64,000 nucleotides of DNA from Adiantum capillus-veneris (lineage: Eukaryota > Streptophyta > Polypodiopsida > Polypodiales > Pteridaceae): assembly GCA_014529385.2 (NCBI GenBank), contig CM043944.1:48648768-48712767 (forward strand), read 5' to 3'. Positions within the stretch are counted from its first letter, which is position 1. Each line of letters begins with the position of its first letter. The translations under genes and the position numbers were made by a program. The notes under the pieces are model-generated. The model was not told the DNA's origin, searched no databases, and saw nothing but the letters and a program-made list of their open reading frames with translations. This document shows positions 10,710 through 21,967 of this stretch, piece by piece.

Positions 10710-12119
10710 GCATGCAAGCAAAAAAAATGTCTCCCTCTCCCGGCTCCTGTTGGCATATGGAACCTCCGAATTGCATTCACTGCTTGTCTTGTGCGTATCC
10801 TCCTGCCTGCGCACCTGCAACACCACCAATGGACAGACGAAGGATGTGGAGAGAGAGGTGCCATGGGGCACTGGCAGGGTAAGTATCGGCCGTAGGAGAC
10901 GAGAACAAACTAGGACAGGGAACTCGATAGTCACAGTGAGAGAGAGGGATTAGAGGGTATGTCTGCATTGAACTTGATACAGAGAGAGAAAAAGAGAGAG
11001 AGATGCATTCACTGTACGCTCGCAAGGGGAAGGGGAAGCGAAGGAGTTGGTTTCAATTAAAACTACTGCACTGCTCCCCTCCCTCGCTCACACGCACGTG
11101 TCCTTTTCTTGTGTTGCCCACTGAGGAGCTCCCACGATCTCGGTGCTCCCTTCCCTTTTGCTTTCAGTTTCCATAAGGCATCTACGGAGATACTCATTAA
11201 TAAACCACCTCAAAAAAGATTGAGCACACCTACCTGAAAACTTAACAGTTAGCTTTTTCTTTCCTCCCTTTCTTTTGCCTTTAGTTCCCAAAGAGCATCT
11301 CCATGTGATTCTCCTTAAACAAATACTTCCAAAATTTGTGAGACCTATTTTTTTTTAAAGGCCTTCCCAATTTTGGTTTTGGGTTGAATTAAAGGGCATC
11401 TAAGGAGATGCTGCACTGGCTTTGAGAGGAAAATAAGAGGAGGCAGCACGTGGAGGAAAGCCAGGCAATCGATGGTTGAAATAGGCTAGGTGGGCTGAAT
11501 TTTTGGACGCATTTGTTTTTTGTCAAGCATAAAAGGAGAAAAAGGATCCTGTATTTGATTGTGCATGGGATGTGGCAACCATGGAGGCGAGGAGGGTGCG
11601 AGAACATGGCAAATCCAACGAGAGGATGTAGTGGGAGCAGATGGAGACGGGATCAACATGCCAGTGGCGAACAAAGTGTGTACTCCAAGAAATGGAGGCA
11701 GCTAGCCCTCTTGTTTCTTCCTTGCAACCCGCTCACGGAGTTGCTCTAGCTCTCTTGATGGAGCCTAGAGGACCTATTCAGATGTTTTGTGCATGTTGTG
11801 GGGACGAGGCAAAGACTGATCATCGTCATAGTTATCGGCCACAAAACCCTCCAACTATGTTGGTTTCTTGCATTGCAAATGTGGATCTGGGCGGTTTTCA
11901 TTCAACACACTCGGAGGAGGCATGATCGCCCTATGAGGTAAGCAGCAAAGGGGAGATATAAGCAGCAGAGGGGAGAGATAAGCAGCAGAGGGCCGAATAA
12001 AAACTATCCAATTAGATTCATTAAAGGTAGGAGGGGAGGGTGTGCGTGGAGGGTTGCAAAACGAGGGAAGGAAAGGAGGGGAAGTAGCTTGCAGGCGGTG
12101 ATGACGCCACAAGGGGGAA

Positions 12120-12150
<31 letters not shown>

Positions 12151-13166
12151 AATACAATCGGAATCTTGCACACAGCAGAGGAGATTTGGCGTAGACCGCG
12201 TCCAGGGGGATGGCCATGATGAGCAGGGGAGGGTTGACTCCACGGTGGCATGGTGAGGGACATTGAGGATGGCTCCCAGCGAGCAGGCAGAGACGGGCAG
12301 GAGGCGATCTCGGGAGGGGCGGGAGCCAGAAAAGCAGCAAAATCGAAAGTTTAGGCTTAGGCTTCTCCTAGAGTGAGGCATCTTCAAAGATTCCAGCTAA
12401 AGAATTGGAGTAGACCGAGTAGTAGTGGGTCATCATAGCCAGTAGGCCTCACCGATAAAGTGGTGTATTAGATAGAAGGAGATGCCTTTTGGCTTTGAGG
12501 GCAAAAGTGGAGGTTGTTGCTCTCATCCGTCTCATATGAAAAAGCGGGGAGCTGTCATGTGGAGGACAGATAGCTCTAGCACATCTAGCCGCCCGGCCAC
12601 TTTCCAACCACTAGAAGATTCCATGGAATATTAGCTAGCCGCCTGACAATTTTGAGCACAATTGCTCCGGCCAGTTGACGGCTAGCCCTTTTTTTTAGCA
12701 ACGAGCTTGGTGATTGGTTGGGAGGGATGGATTTGTTATTGCTGGGAGAGGCGGGGTGTGGGCTACAACGGCCAGCCAGCCACTTGCCGGCCAAAAAGAG
12801 CATAGGACACGTAATCTAACGCCCCTGCTTGATTCCTTTTGGCTGGTCGGCCGCACCACTGTGCTCGTGCTAAGAGAGAGGAAAGAGAGAGAGAGAGAGA
12901 GAAAGAATGCCAGGTGCATGCAAAGGCGAATGGAAAGAAAGTTTTTATAACAACTGTGGCCTGTGTTAACGTGAGGGGTGCCTGTTGCATGGCAGATTGC
13001 AGTTGGTCTCATTAACGATGGGAGAGGAGAGGGAAATGATCGTAGCGATGGCAAATGTGACAGATGGTGAACGAGGGCGATAGCAAGTGCACGAGTCTCT
13101 CTCTTTTTATGTCTCTCGGTGGTCTGAGGGGAGGCGTGGAGCATAGACGAACAACACACTAGGCGC

Positions 13167-13231
<65 letters not shown>

Positions 13232-13348
13232 TGGGCCACAGAGTAAACAGAAAGGGAGAAAGAGCAGGGGGCTTGCACAATGAGGATGATGGCGAAAAGG
13301 ACGTGCAGAGGTGCAAATTGCTATCCAACTCCTGGGTGGGAGGCAAAC

Positions 13349-13406
<58 letters not shown>

Positions 13407-14572
13407 ACAAGTGCAAATGGAGTGCCGGGTAGGCAATCCAGCTACAAATTCTCTGCATGGCATGGAATGATTTCTATGTAATATAAAGCAAGAGGGGAGG
13501 CAGCATTGTGCGCAAGGATGAGCAGGGGGTTCTCAGTAGCTGGTGAGGAGTGGTTGATCGGAGTGTTAAGGGAGGGAGAATCTTCCTCGTGGACCTGCAC
13601 AACGAGGCAAGCCAAAGGAGTCAACTGATGTGTATAGGGTGGATGCGAGGGGCAAGGGTTGTGCAGAGCTTGTGATGGCAACTGCCTCCTATCTTTTGCT
13701 TTCAAATTAGTGGATTCCCTTGGAATCTTTGAGGCTAATTAATGGGTGTTTCAAGAATAGACAGAATAGGTAAGTGATAATAATCAAGCTAGAAAAATCG
13801 ATGTGTAACTTTTGTGATATTTTGTCATTAGAAGGGAAGAATAGGGATTCCTTCAAATCGCCCCGCCTCTCTCCCTCTTTCACGTGCAAAGGGGCTTTTT
13901 TTAGTTTTGGACTTTAACCTCAGGTCGCAGATTGCGACACGTGTAAAGGGCTCCCCCTTCCGCCATATTATGTTAGTAGATTCTTTTGATGTAATGCAAA
14001 TCAAACTCTCATGAGCATTTTTTTAAAAAAAGACTCCATAATTATCTCATACTTCAATACCTTGTGAATTTCACATGCTCCGATCTCACCTAACATTGGA
14101 TTAAAAATATGACCAATATATATACACTCATATTGAAGAAACACCATTTTCCCCTAAAAAACCATAAAAGCTTGACATAGTATAATGAGTCTGAAAGTTG
14201 AGGCATGGATATTTCTTCATATCACAAAATTATTTTGATTAGTGGCCCCTCTTGATGCATATGCTAGAATTCCCAGATGTACACAATGCTCACATATCTA
14301 AATTTGTAAGGTAAATTTCTTGGTTGAAAATGGAAACTCTCGACTGTAAAATTTAAATCAGTGAAACCTTGATTTTTAAAGTTAAAAATTGAATACTTTT
14401 GCTGGAAATTGTAGCGAATACCCTAGACTTTGGCATAAAGCCTAGTTGTCTGACTAGTCTACCCTTATTTATATAACCTTAGTTTTGTAATTAGATGCTC
14501 AAGTGTCCTGTCTCTTGTCCAATTTTTTGGATTTATTATGAAGCCAGAAACTACTTTTTGAAGTTATGCTTA
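9752..14572. other. No gene recognised; GC-richer, microsatellite-laden region
   Basis: No frame shows recognisable domains. The segment 10.1-13.9 kb is GC-rich compared with its flanks and contains long tracts: (CT)n 10,621-10,707, poly-G 12,121-12,149, (GA)n 13,168-13,226 and (CT)n 13,350-13,404. The facing GA and CT tracts at 13.2 and 13.4 kb are mutually complementary and could form a hairpin with a ~120-bp loop. Confidence 0.6.
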
Positions 14573-14866
14573 GGCTATGGTCACGCGAGGCTTAGTTTCG
14601 AGGAACACAGCTTGACCAATCGTTTGACAAAGCAGCCTTTTGCAGGTTTTCACCGGCTCAATTTTGTAACTATGCCTTTTTAGTCATAGTTTCAAAACTA
14701 TGCCGGTTAGCTGCCGGTCACTGCTCCAGTTTTCTCTCCTGCTGTTGCTGCCCGTCAACCTCTCTCTCTCTACCCACTGCTGCTCGTCAACGTCTGCGGA
14801 TCCGTACCTGCCATGGTCACCACTGGTCGAGGCTTACGGAAAACTAAGCCTCGCATGACCATGCCC
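14573..14866. mobile_element. PIF/Harbinger-type MITE, family A, copy 2
   Basis: About 294 bp with terminal inverted repeats GGCTATGGTCACGCGAGGCT (left) and complement of the right end GGGCATGGTCATGCGAGGCT, flanked by TTA (14,570-14,572 and 14,867-14,869). Ends and target duplication match the copy at 7,577-7,857, while the interiors have diverged. An internal GCCGG...CCGGT motif is common to both. Confidence 0.75.
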
Positions 14867-14869
14867 TTA

Positions 14870-15858
14870 GCAAGGAGCTAGCATATGAGCCAAAACAAAT
14901 TAATGATTTTTTTTAAAAAAAATGTCAAAATGAGCACTACATTAAGAGATTGATCGTATGCTTAAAATAAATATTTTCAACAAAAAATTAAGCTCTTTTC
15001 TTAAAAAAACATAAAAGGCTTAAAAATTCTTGAAAGAAAACTATTTCTCATCCTTCATGATATATAATTAGTATGAAAATAAAAAAATTAACCTTAAAAG
15101 TTTAGTTCTTATATCTACTAAACGGGATAAGCAAAAAAATGCAATCTTGAAAATGTTGATAAATGGGGAATTTTTTTTGGCTTTCAAAACTTGTATCAAG
15201 TAATTGATGTAATTTTAGTGCAAAAACATGATACAAATTGAATCTATAGGTCAAAACCAAGAATATACATATTTTTTGGGTCTCAAATCTTACATAAATC
15301 TCATAAATCAAATGGCGTTCACAATTTTGTTATGCATAATGTATCAAGAAATTATGTATGCTCTTTTTGTTTCTAACCTGAGAAATTATCTATGCTTTAT
15401 TAAATTCAATTTCTTTCCCAAAGTTATATCCATTTTTAATTTATATCTCTCAAGCGAAAAAGTTTTCTTTTTAGTGAGGGCAATTGTGAGATACAAGAAT
15501 ACCTTTCTTTGGATAGGGCACATGTTTATTTATGACGATTTGTCAAATTATAAAAACAAAAATTTTTAACTTCATATATAATCCAATGTATGAAACTTGT
15601 TGGACTCACATAATCTAATAGGATTTACTAAAACATTTAAACAATCTTTTGTTGAATGAAATACAGGCAAACATGTGGGCCTAGTATACAGAAGCTGCCT
15701 ATAATTTTGTTGTAGGTCTTGACATTTTTGAAAAGCATATTGTGCCTATCCTTTACGTTCATTGGATGTAGTTTTTTTGGGTGTTCTCTTTATGGGCCTC
15801 ATTATTTATCATAACAAGCTCAAAAGTATAAGCATTTTTTTCTAAAACTTAATGATAA
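14870..15858. other. AT-rich, no gene recognised
   Basis: Strongly AT-rich with homopolymeric A and T runs. The open frames (for example 15,228-15,569) are low-complexity and hydrophobic without recognisable motifs, as expected by chance in AT-rich DNA. Confidence 0.4.
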
Positions 15859-16091
15859 TCTATACTATAATAAAAGGGGGAGGGATACCGGTCCCCCCCT
15901 AACACGTGGCGGAACATGCTTGCTCCGGCCACGTCAGGCAAGTGTGCCCTGTCCAAACGGCGAGACCATGAATAGCTGGGGGCAGCTACCTCTGCCTTCA
16001 CACTCATCCTGACAAACGTCTTCTCTGTCCCTCTCTCTGGTCCACATGTTTCGCCCCATACTTTGCCTCATCTACAAATTGTTGTGCCGAG

Positions 16092-16092
<1 letters not shown>

Positions 16093-16178
<86 letters not shown>
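16093..16178. repeat. (GA)n microsatellite
   Basis: Nearly uninterrupted GA tract of ~85 bp inside the small Helitron, ending ~12 bp before the PPR fragment. Confidence 0.95.
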
Positions 16179-16181
<3 letters not shown>

Positions 16182-16190
16182 AAGTATTGT

Positions 16191-16421
16191 TTTGTGAGCT
16201 CACCTAAAGATTGTGCTAAGAAGAAGGATGTGTCTCAAGGCAGTAGGATGCATGCCGATATTCGTGATAGTTGGGTACTTGAAAAGAACACATACTTACG
16301 CAACACATTAGTCGACATGTATGTCAAGTGTAGCGCAATCCTCCACGAGCTTCCTATCGGCAATGTTGCCTATGGAGTGCTAGTGGTTGACCCCGTGTCT
16401 AGGCCTAGGCATTATGTCTAA
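16191..16421 (+). pseudogene. PPR-protein gene fragment
   Basis: The frame from 16,191 begins FVSSPKDCAKKKDV and continues through GSRMHADIRDSW to LRNTLVDMYVKC and LHELPIGNVA. This is the characteristic inter-repeat pattern of plant PLS-class pentatricopeptide proteins (FVSSLKACA, G..iHA.I, N.LVDMY.KCG). Members of the family are long organellar RNA-binding proteins of hundreds of residues; only about one and a half repeats remain. After residue ~62 the sequence no longer looks like PPR. There is no start codon or targeting peptide. Its position inside the 15,859-16,734 Helitron suggests transduplication. Confidence 0.7.
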
Positions 16422-16459
16422 CCATAGTCAACAATGTCCAAGTGCTCAACAGGTGGTGG

Positions 16460-16576
<117 letters not shown>

Positions 16577-16940
16577 CAACATGTACAATAGGTACGTGGA
16601 CATACAGGGGCTCGATCATGCAGCATAACGTACAGGAGCTCAAAGCCTCGATTATGCAACGTTGGAGCTAAGAAAATATCTACATAGCACTATCAAAGGC
16701 ATTGCCGCCGTCGAAGGCAGCGTCGTTGTACTAGTTGTATATAAGGCTCTTAAAAGGAATTTTTAAGATTCTTTTTTAGATAGACATGGCACAAATGGCG
16801 GCATAAAAGAGAGAGACGTTGCATGAAAACATTTCGCTCACGGCATCCAATGATGCCTGGAATTTATAAACTTTGCCCATTTTCGTAGGTTTGGAAAAAA
16901 AATGTTTTCGAGGATCCTTTTATCCCTCAACAATGCAAAA

Positions 16941-17640
16941 CCCACAATATGTGGGTGTAAAGAGTGTAAAAACCAAAAAATGTACGTGACAAATCCGTGC
17001 TCTGGATGAGCCATGGATGCCAACCATTGAGATCCACCAGACTAACAAAACCCAAACCAAAGAAGTGAGCACCACTGAGCACAAACACCTAAAGGCTGCC
17101 ACTAACCTTGCATGGGCTGCCACCCCAAGCAGAGATCAACCTCAAGACAAATCAACTCAAAGCTAACCATCATAACATTACACTGGCTAATGCGGGAGCC
17201 ACCCTCCAAAAGATAAAAATGAACAGAGGAGGTGCAAACCAGCCATAGAGAAAAGCAGACTAAATACCTACCAAGAGGGCGGGGCCCATTGTCCGCATCA
17301 CTAGTAGAAGTCTCTCGAGGTGCCATCATGACGACGCCGTTGCCACCACCAATAAACCGCATGCCCAGAGAAAGCCTCCAAATACTACCGAATAGTGACC
17401 TCCAAAGCAACATCCGTATCCAAGGTCATGGAATTGCCAACACCTTCGCAAAGAGAATAGCTTCTGCTATAGAGGATGCGATAGAGCCAAACCAAGTAGA
17501 GGCCTCCACTTGGGAGCCAACAAGGCTAGCCAAGACCGCTAACAGACATATACCACTAAACATCAAGCACCATTTCTTCATCGTGGGAGAAAACAATGAT
17601 CAAGCAGGCTTTTCATGGGGAGCCAAGCCCTAGCAAGAGA
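16941..17640 (-). mobile_element. Possible LINE 3' UTR relic (minus)
   Basis: The plus-strand sequence at 16,941-16,955 is the palindrome CCCACAATATGTGGG, preceded by TGCAAAA. This resembles the 3'-terminal palindrome of the LINE family in this window (ACTCACAATTGTGAGT then TTTTGC). Following sequence to ~17.6 kb is C/A-rich and without recognisable coding motifs, as for a LINE 3' UTR read on the minus strand. No poly(A) remains, so this is tentative. Confidence 0.3.
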
Positions 17641-18220
17641 AGGCCCTTGCTGCCACTTGACCCACCACCAACTACCACTCAAGAGGAGGGCCCACAAGAG
17701 CAAACTACAAATGAGCCAGTTGTTGTTTCTCCTCTGCAAGGGAGGCAGGAGAGACAACCTCTCCCTTGATCCAGAAAAGGGTTGACGAGGAGAGGCATGG
17801 GATGAGAAGAGTAGGCAGCCCGGTCCCTCACCCCAAAGGAGACCGTGCTCCTTTGCTAGCCAACACACCTCCCAACACCCTAGACCATGCATCAAAGTCC
17901 TTCCTTTCATAGGCCAAGAAGGGTCATTGGGGAAACCAATAGTAGTAATTATTTTTGGTGTGAATAGAGTACATTTTAGGTGTCCCCCACATGAGAGGGG
18001 GTAAGAGGTAAGAAGTGAGTGATGGGATGGTTTATGTGACGGTAGCTCAAGTACAACTGATATTAGGAGAGGATAACTTTTGAAATACAATTGCACCTTT
18101 TTGAAGTGCAACTAGAGGGGGGAAACCATCCACGTGGGCTTACTTACTTTTCTAACACTTCAAAACAACAAAAGTATTAGGCCTTTTCAAGTGAATGGTG
18201 TCCTTCAGCTACACTGTACA

Positions 18221-18300
18221 GGCCTGAAAATTGCAGGGCATCCTTACCCATCCTAGGGAAGGGAAATTTTCAAGAGTGTTCGTCCCATGGGAAGGGTTGT
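18221..18300 (+). mobile_element. Fragment of MITE family B
   Basis: Starts CAGGCCTGAAAATTGCAGGG and includes CCTAGGGAAGGG, matching the terminal and palindromic blocks of the 6,832 and 19,738 elements. The opposite end is not identifiable. Confidence 0.4.
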
Positions 18301-19737
18301 TTGACATTTTGACCTTCAAAATGAAGAGCAAAATTTTCCCTACCCTTCCGATCAAATCATTACCAAAATCTAGTTTTTTCACATGTGTATTTTGAACAAT
18401 TGTAACTTGGAAAGAAAATTCTAAAGTACCATGAGAAAGGGTGCACTTTAAAAACATTGCGTAGTAGTACTAAAAATCATTTTCTACAAGATACACAATG
18501 AGCAAGAAGTAGTAAGTTGTAAATGGAACATGCAAATACTTGGAAGTTGAAATTTCTTGCAATACAACTAAGGTGACGAGATCATATATCTTGATTTTTG
18601 TTGGGATGTGCCCTTTGCTAGAACTGTAACCATGAAGAGTCTCCTCCCAAGTTACAGACCTTCCATTGTTGAGCTCATGAAGTTATCGCCTATCACTATT
18701 CTCTCTGTGAAGCTAGAGAGACATCTCTTCAAACTTCCAGCTTCCAAGTTCGCTCTAAGTCATTCTCGTCCCGTAAGAATCACCAATGGCAAAAAATAAG
18801 ATCCTTATAATATTATAAAGCAACATAAATTGTAGCATCCTAATCATCAGACATGGTGCCATCTTAAACATGATGAAGTGATAAGTACGGGTTCATATAT
18901 AGGCTTTGGGAGCATGCCTAACAAACCAAGAGGCTAGCACTATGTGAATCATGATTTGTGAAGGAGCCTTGAGGCTTGAAGGACCTTTGCAATCGTAGAC
19001 TCTTGAGTCGTCTGGACTCACAACCTAGAGGTTTCCCAAGGGACTCTCGAGGGGAGGGGATCATTGCAATTCATGGATAATGGGAGAGCACTAGGCAATT
19101 CTGGAATCTGGAGCTTGTAGTTGATCGTGAGTCTAAGCCCTTGTAAGATCAATCAATGTCTGAGAACAACTTTAAAATATTTTGCGTATCAAATCAAATT
19201 GGGGAGCATCAAGAGTGCTTAATCTTTACTCTCTCCATAATTTCCTTCAATAAGGCATTATTCAACCATGCTTTGAGTTAATCGCTAGTGTACTTACCTT
19301 CTCTCTTTTTCCAATCCACTAGCCTTGATTACATGGCATCTCTCAAACCTCCTCATCTCAGTTGGAACTTGGATATAGAAGCTTTGTGTCAGTAGTTGGT
19401 GGATGAGAGAGACAAGTGACGAGACTCGTCACTCAAGCCTGATGCCTTCATTAGAAAACTCGCAAGCGATTGAACGTTCAACTCTCAAGTTCAAACTTTG
19501 AACTTTATGTCCTCTACAGTCTGCCCAACGCGTTTAAATTCCCTATATTAAAAAGCATACTTGAAATTCCCTATATTAAGAAGTATATCTTAACTTTTTT
19601 TAAGGTGCATAGCAATGCATGCTTGAACAGCCTTCAAAATCAGATTCTATACTCATTAGTGACTCTCAAAGTCCATAGAACATCCTCTATGTGCAAGTCC
19701 AAAAGTCCCAATGCCAAACATTGACATGATTAATCTT
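18301..19737. other. No gene recognised
   Basis: Moderately AT-rich. Short frames only, without family motifs. A phrase AAATTCCCTATATTAA.AAG occurs twice near 19,538 and 19,563. Confidence 0.35.
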
Positions 19738-19918
19738 GGCAGGGCATTTTGAAAGGTTGCCCTTCCCTAGGAAGGCCTTGCAAAAATAAGCCCTTCCTTG
19801 GGACAGAGTTAGTCGAACAACCTATCCTTCCTTAGGAAGGGCTATTATAAATTTGTCTGGCGTGTGCAGGGCTAGAAGCAAAGGAAGGGCGAGAAGGGTT
19901 ACAATTTTTGGCCCTGGC
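19738..19918 (-). mobile_element. Small MITE-like element, family B, copy 2
   Basis: About 181 bp. Its complement begins GCCAGGGCCAAAAATTGTAA, shares TCTAGCCCTGCACA with the 6,832 copy, and ends in AACCTTTCAAAATGCCCTGC. Several CCTTCC(T)AGGAAGG palindromes occur inside. It lies in the opposite orientation to copy 1. Confidence 0.55.
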
Positions 19919-20320
19919 TACACATAGTCATCTTGACTTTCATATGTTTATGTTGTCCAATAAAGTTCTTGGTTGGAATTAAAAATCTAGGTTGCAACTT
20001 TGATGGGCCTTAATTCTCGAAATCAGGCTTTAGGCATGTTAGTTATAAATCCCAAATAGATATGTTAGATTGTGACATCAATCCCAATTGTTCAATTCGT
20101 AGTATTTAGTCAATAGTGCTCTTGGTTATATCGTCGTATGGGTTTATGGATGACTAAGTTAGTGGGGATGTCGTAGTATTTAATCAATACTATGCATGAT
20201 GAACCAATAGTTATATATTCTTGTGGGTGACTAGTACTGACTACCATGAGTGTATACTTACCATTGTGAGTCTATAATCTGTTAAAATTTTCACTTTTGT
20301 GTTGTTTTTTGGGGGGTGTG

Positions 20321-20392
20321 CTGTTTGTGTGTGTGTGTGTGTGTGTGTTTTTTTTTCTTTTTTTGGGAGGGGGGGGGGGGGGGGGGGGGGGG
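20321..20392. repeat. (TG)n, poly-T and poly-G tract
   Basis: (TG)n at 20,321-20,348, a T-rich stretch, then a ~27-base G run to 20,392 with one interruption. The G run could form a quadruplex on the plus strand. Confidence 0.95.
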
Positions 20393-20928
20393 CTCGTTTA
20401 TATTTGACACGAGGTTTAACTCGTGGGATCGATCGATAGGGGTGTGTTTATGATAGGGGCGTGCGATTTGGGTCGTCGGATCTTTGTAACAAGGGGGGGT
20501 AGAGTTTTTGTACACTTGTAGTCGTATTATTTGCAATGATGCGCGATAGATGGATTGGATAGAGTTGTGGAGTGTGACGGGGGAGATCCAAGGTTCAAGA
20601 CGCGATGATCGGTTGGAAACCCTAGCTTTTTGTTTACGTGAATCTTTAATCGACGATTGGCTCTGTGTCCTTTATGGACGAGGGAGGGTTTGGGTGTTGT
20701 GGGTTTCACTCATTGGTTCACTCTTTAAAAAAAGAAGAACTTACAAAACATGTACTCTAAAATGGAAAAGTGAAGTGTGCTATATGAAAAGTCTTTTGAC
20801 TTCTCAAAGTCTCTTTGACAATGTAAAGTAAAAAGATTTTTTATTTAACATAAAAATAAATGTGGTAGTCCAAATACAAATAACAAAAGAAAAAAAAGGT
20901 AATGTTATTAAAGACCACAAACTAAGAA

Positions 20929-21732
20929 GTGTACTTAAATATTATAAATTCAAAGGATTCGTTCTCTCCTTCTAACAAGCAATGGAGCAAGCACTCACCA
21001 GAGTCAAGATGGGAGATAATTGTGCAAAACATATGGCACCCAAAATGGCCACATGGGATGAAAGTCTTTACATGGAAAGTGCTATGGGGAGCCGTGGCGA
21101 CTGGGGTGAAGATTCTCACTTGAAAAATTGGCTTGGATAGATGCTCACAATGCAAAACGGCTAGCGAAGACCTCCTTCACTTGTTTAAGGAATGCCCGGG
21201 GATATGTGGCCTGGTAGGGAAGATTTGCAAATGGGTGCAAATGACCTTTAAAATAGGATTCTTCAATAACAATCTCTTCTTGGCAGGAAAGGTGTTCAAG
21301 AGCCAAGCAATGCTTATCTCAACACAAATAGTGAGATTAGCTACTTCAAACATATTTGGAAGGCAAGGAGCTGTCGAATTTTCAAGAGCACCTTGGATTG
21401 CTAAGTTCAAGGAGATAATCCAAGAAAGCCGAGAGGTGATCATCGCCATTGGAAAACAAGATAACTCTGATGAGTGGAAGAGGGCCTTAGGTTCCGTACT
21501 GAATGACTTACATGAATAAAGGCGTGGGCTCGTCCCTTATCATTGGGTACCTTGTTTGGGTAAAGGTATGGGCTCATCACTTGTCATGGGGTGGCTCCCA
21601 AATCAGCCGATGTAACTAGGGTTCCTTGAGGTTGGTATGGCTCCTCATGAGCATGGTAGAAGCTTGTAAATTGTTCAGTTATGGCAATATAATCTACTCA
21701 CCATTGTGAGTTTTGCAAAAAAAATAAAATAA
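20929..21732 (+). mobile_element. LINE 3' portion with RT-associated zinc finger
   Basis: The frames at 20,929-21,123 and 21,133-21,519 encode WEIIVQNIWHPKWPHGMKVF, then CSQCKTASEDLLHLFKECP. This is the C-x2-C...H-x4-C zinc finger (zf-RVT type) found C-terminal to plant L1-like reverse transcriptases; they are separated by one stop. A helical tail follows to residue ~128. After the stop comes a 3' UTR, the near-palindrome ACTCACCATTGTGAGT (21,696-21,711), TTTTGC, and an A-rich tail (21,717-21,732). RT and endonuclease are absent: 5'-truncated copy. Confidence 0.75.
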
Positions 21733-21967
21733 AATTTTTATTTAATGAAAATTTAGTTTTTAAGATATATTTGTCTTTATTTTTTACGTTTATTTAAAAT
21801 TAATGTTGATATTTTTTAGAAATTTTTGCAAGTTTGTATTTCTTTAAAGAGATTGAGAAAAAAAAGAAAGCTCACATGTCCATACAAGCTTTAAAGAAAA
21901 AGTTTGTATTTCTTTAAAGAGATTGAGCAAAAATAAAAAGCTTACATGTTTGTGCATCAACTTATTC

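Noticed and set aside
11855-12387. Long proline-rich frames on the minus strand
   Set aside because: They depend on the poly-G run at 12,121-12,149 and GC-rich composition; no domain, and frames overlap on one strand.
17578-18111. 177-residue minus-strand frame
   Set aside because: No recognisable motif, overlaps frames on the other strand and lies next to a LINE-tail-like region. Probably noncoding.
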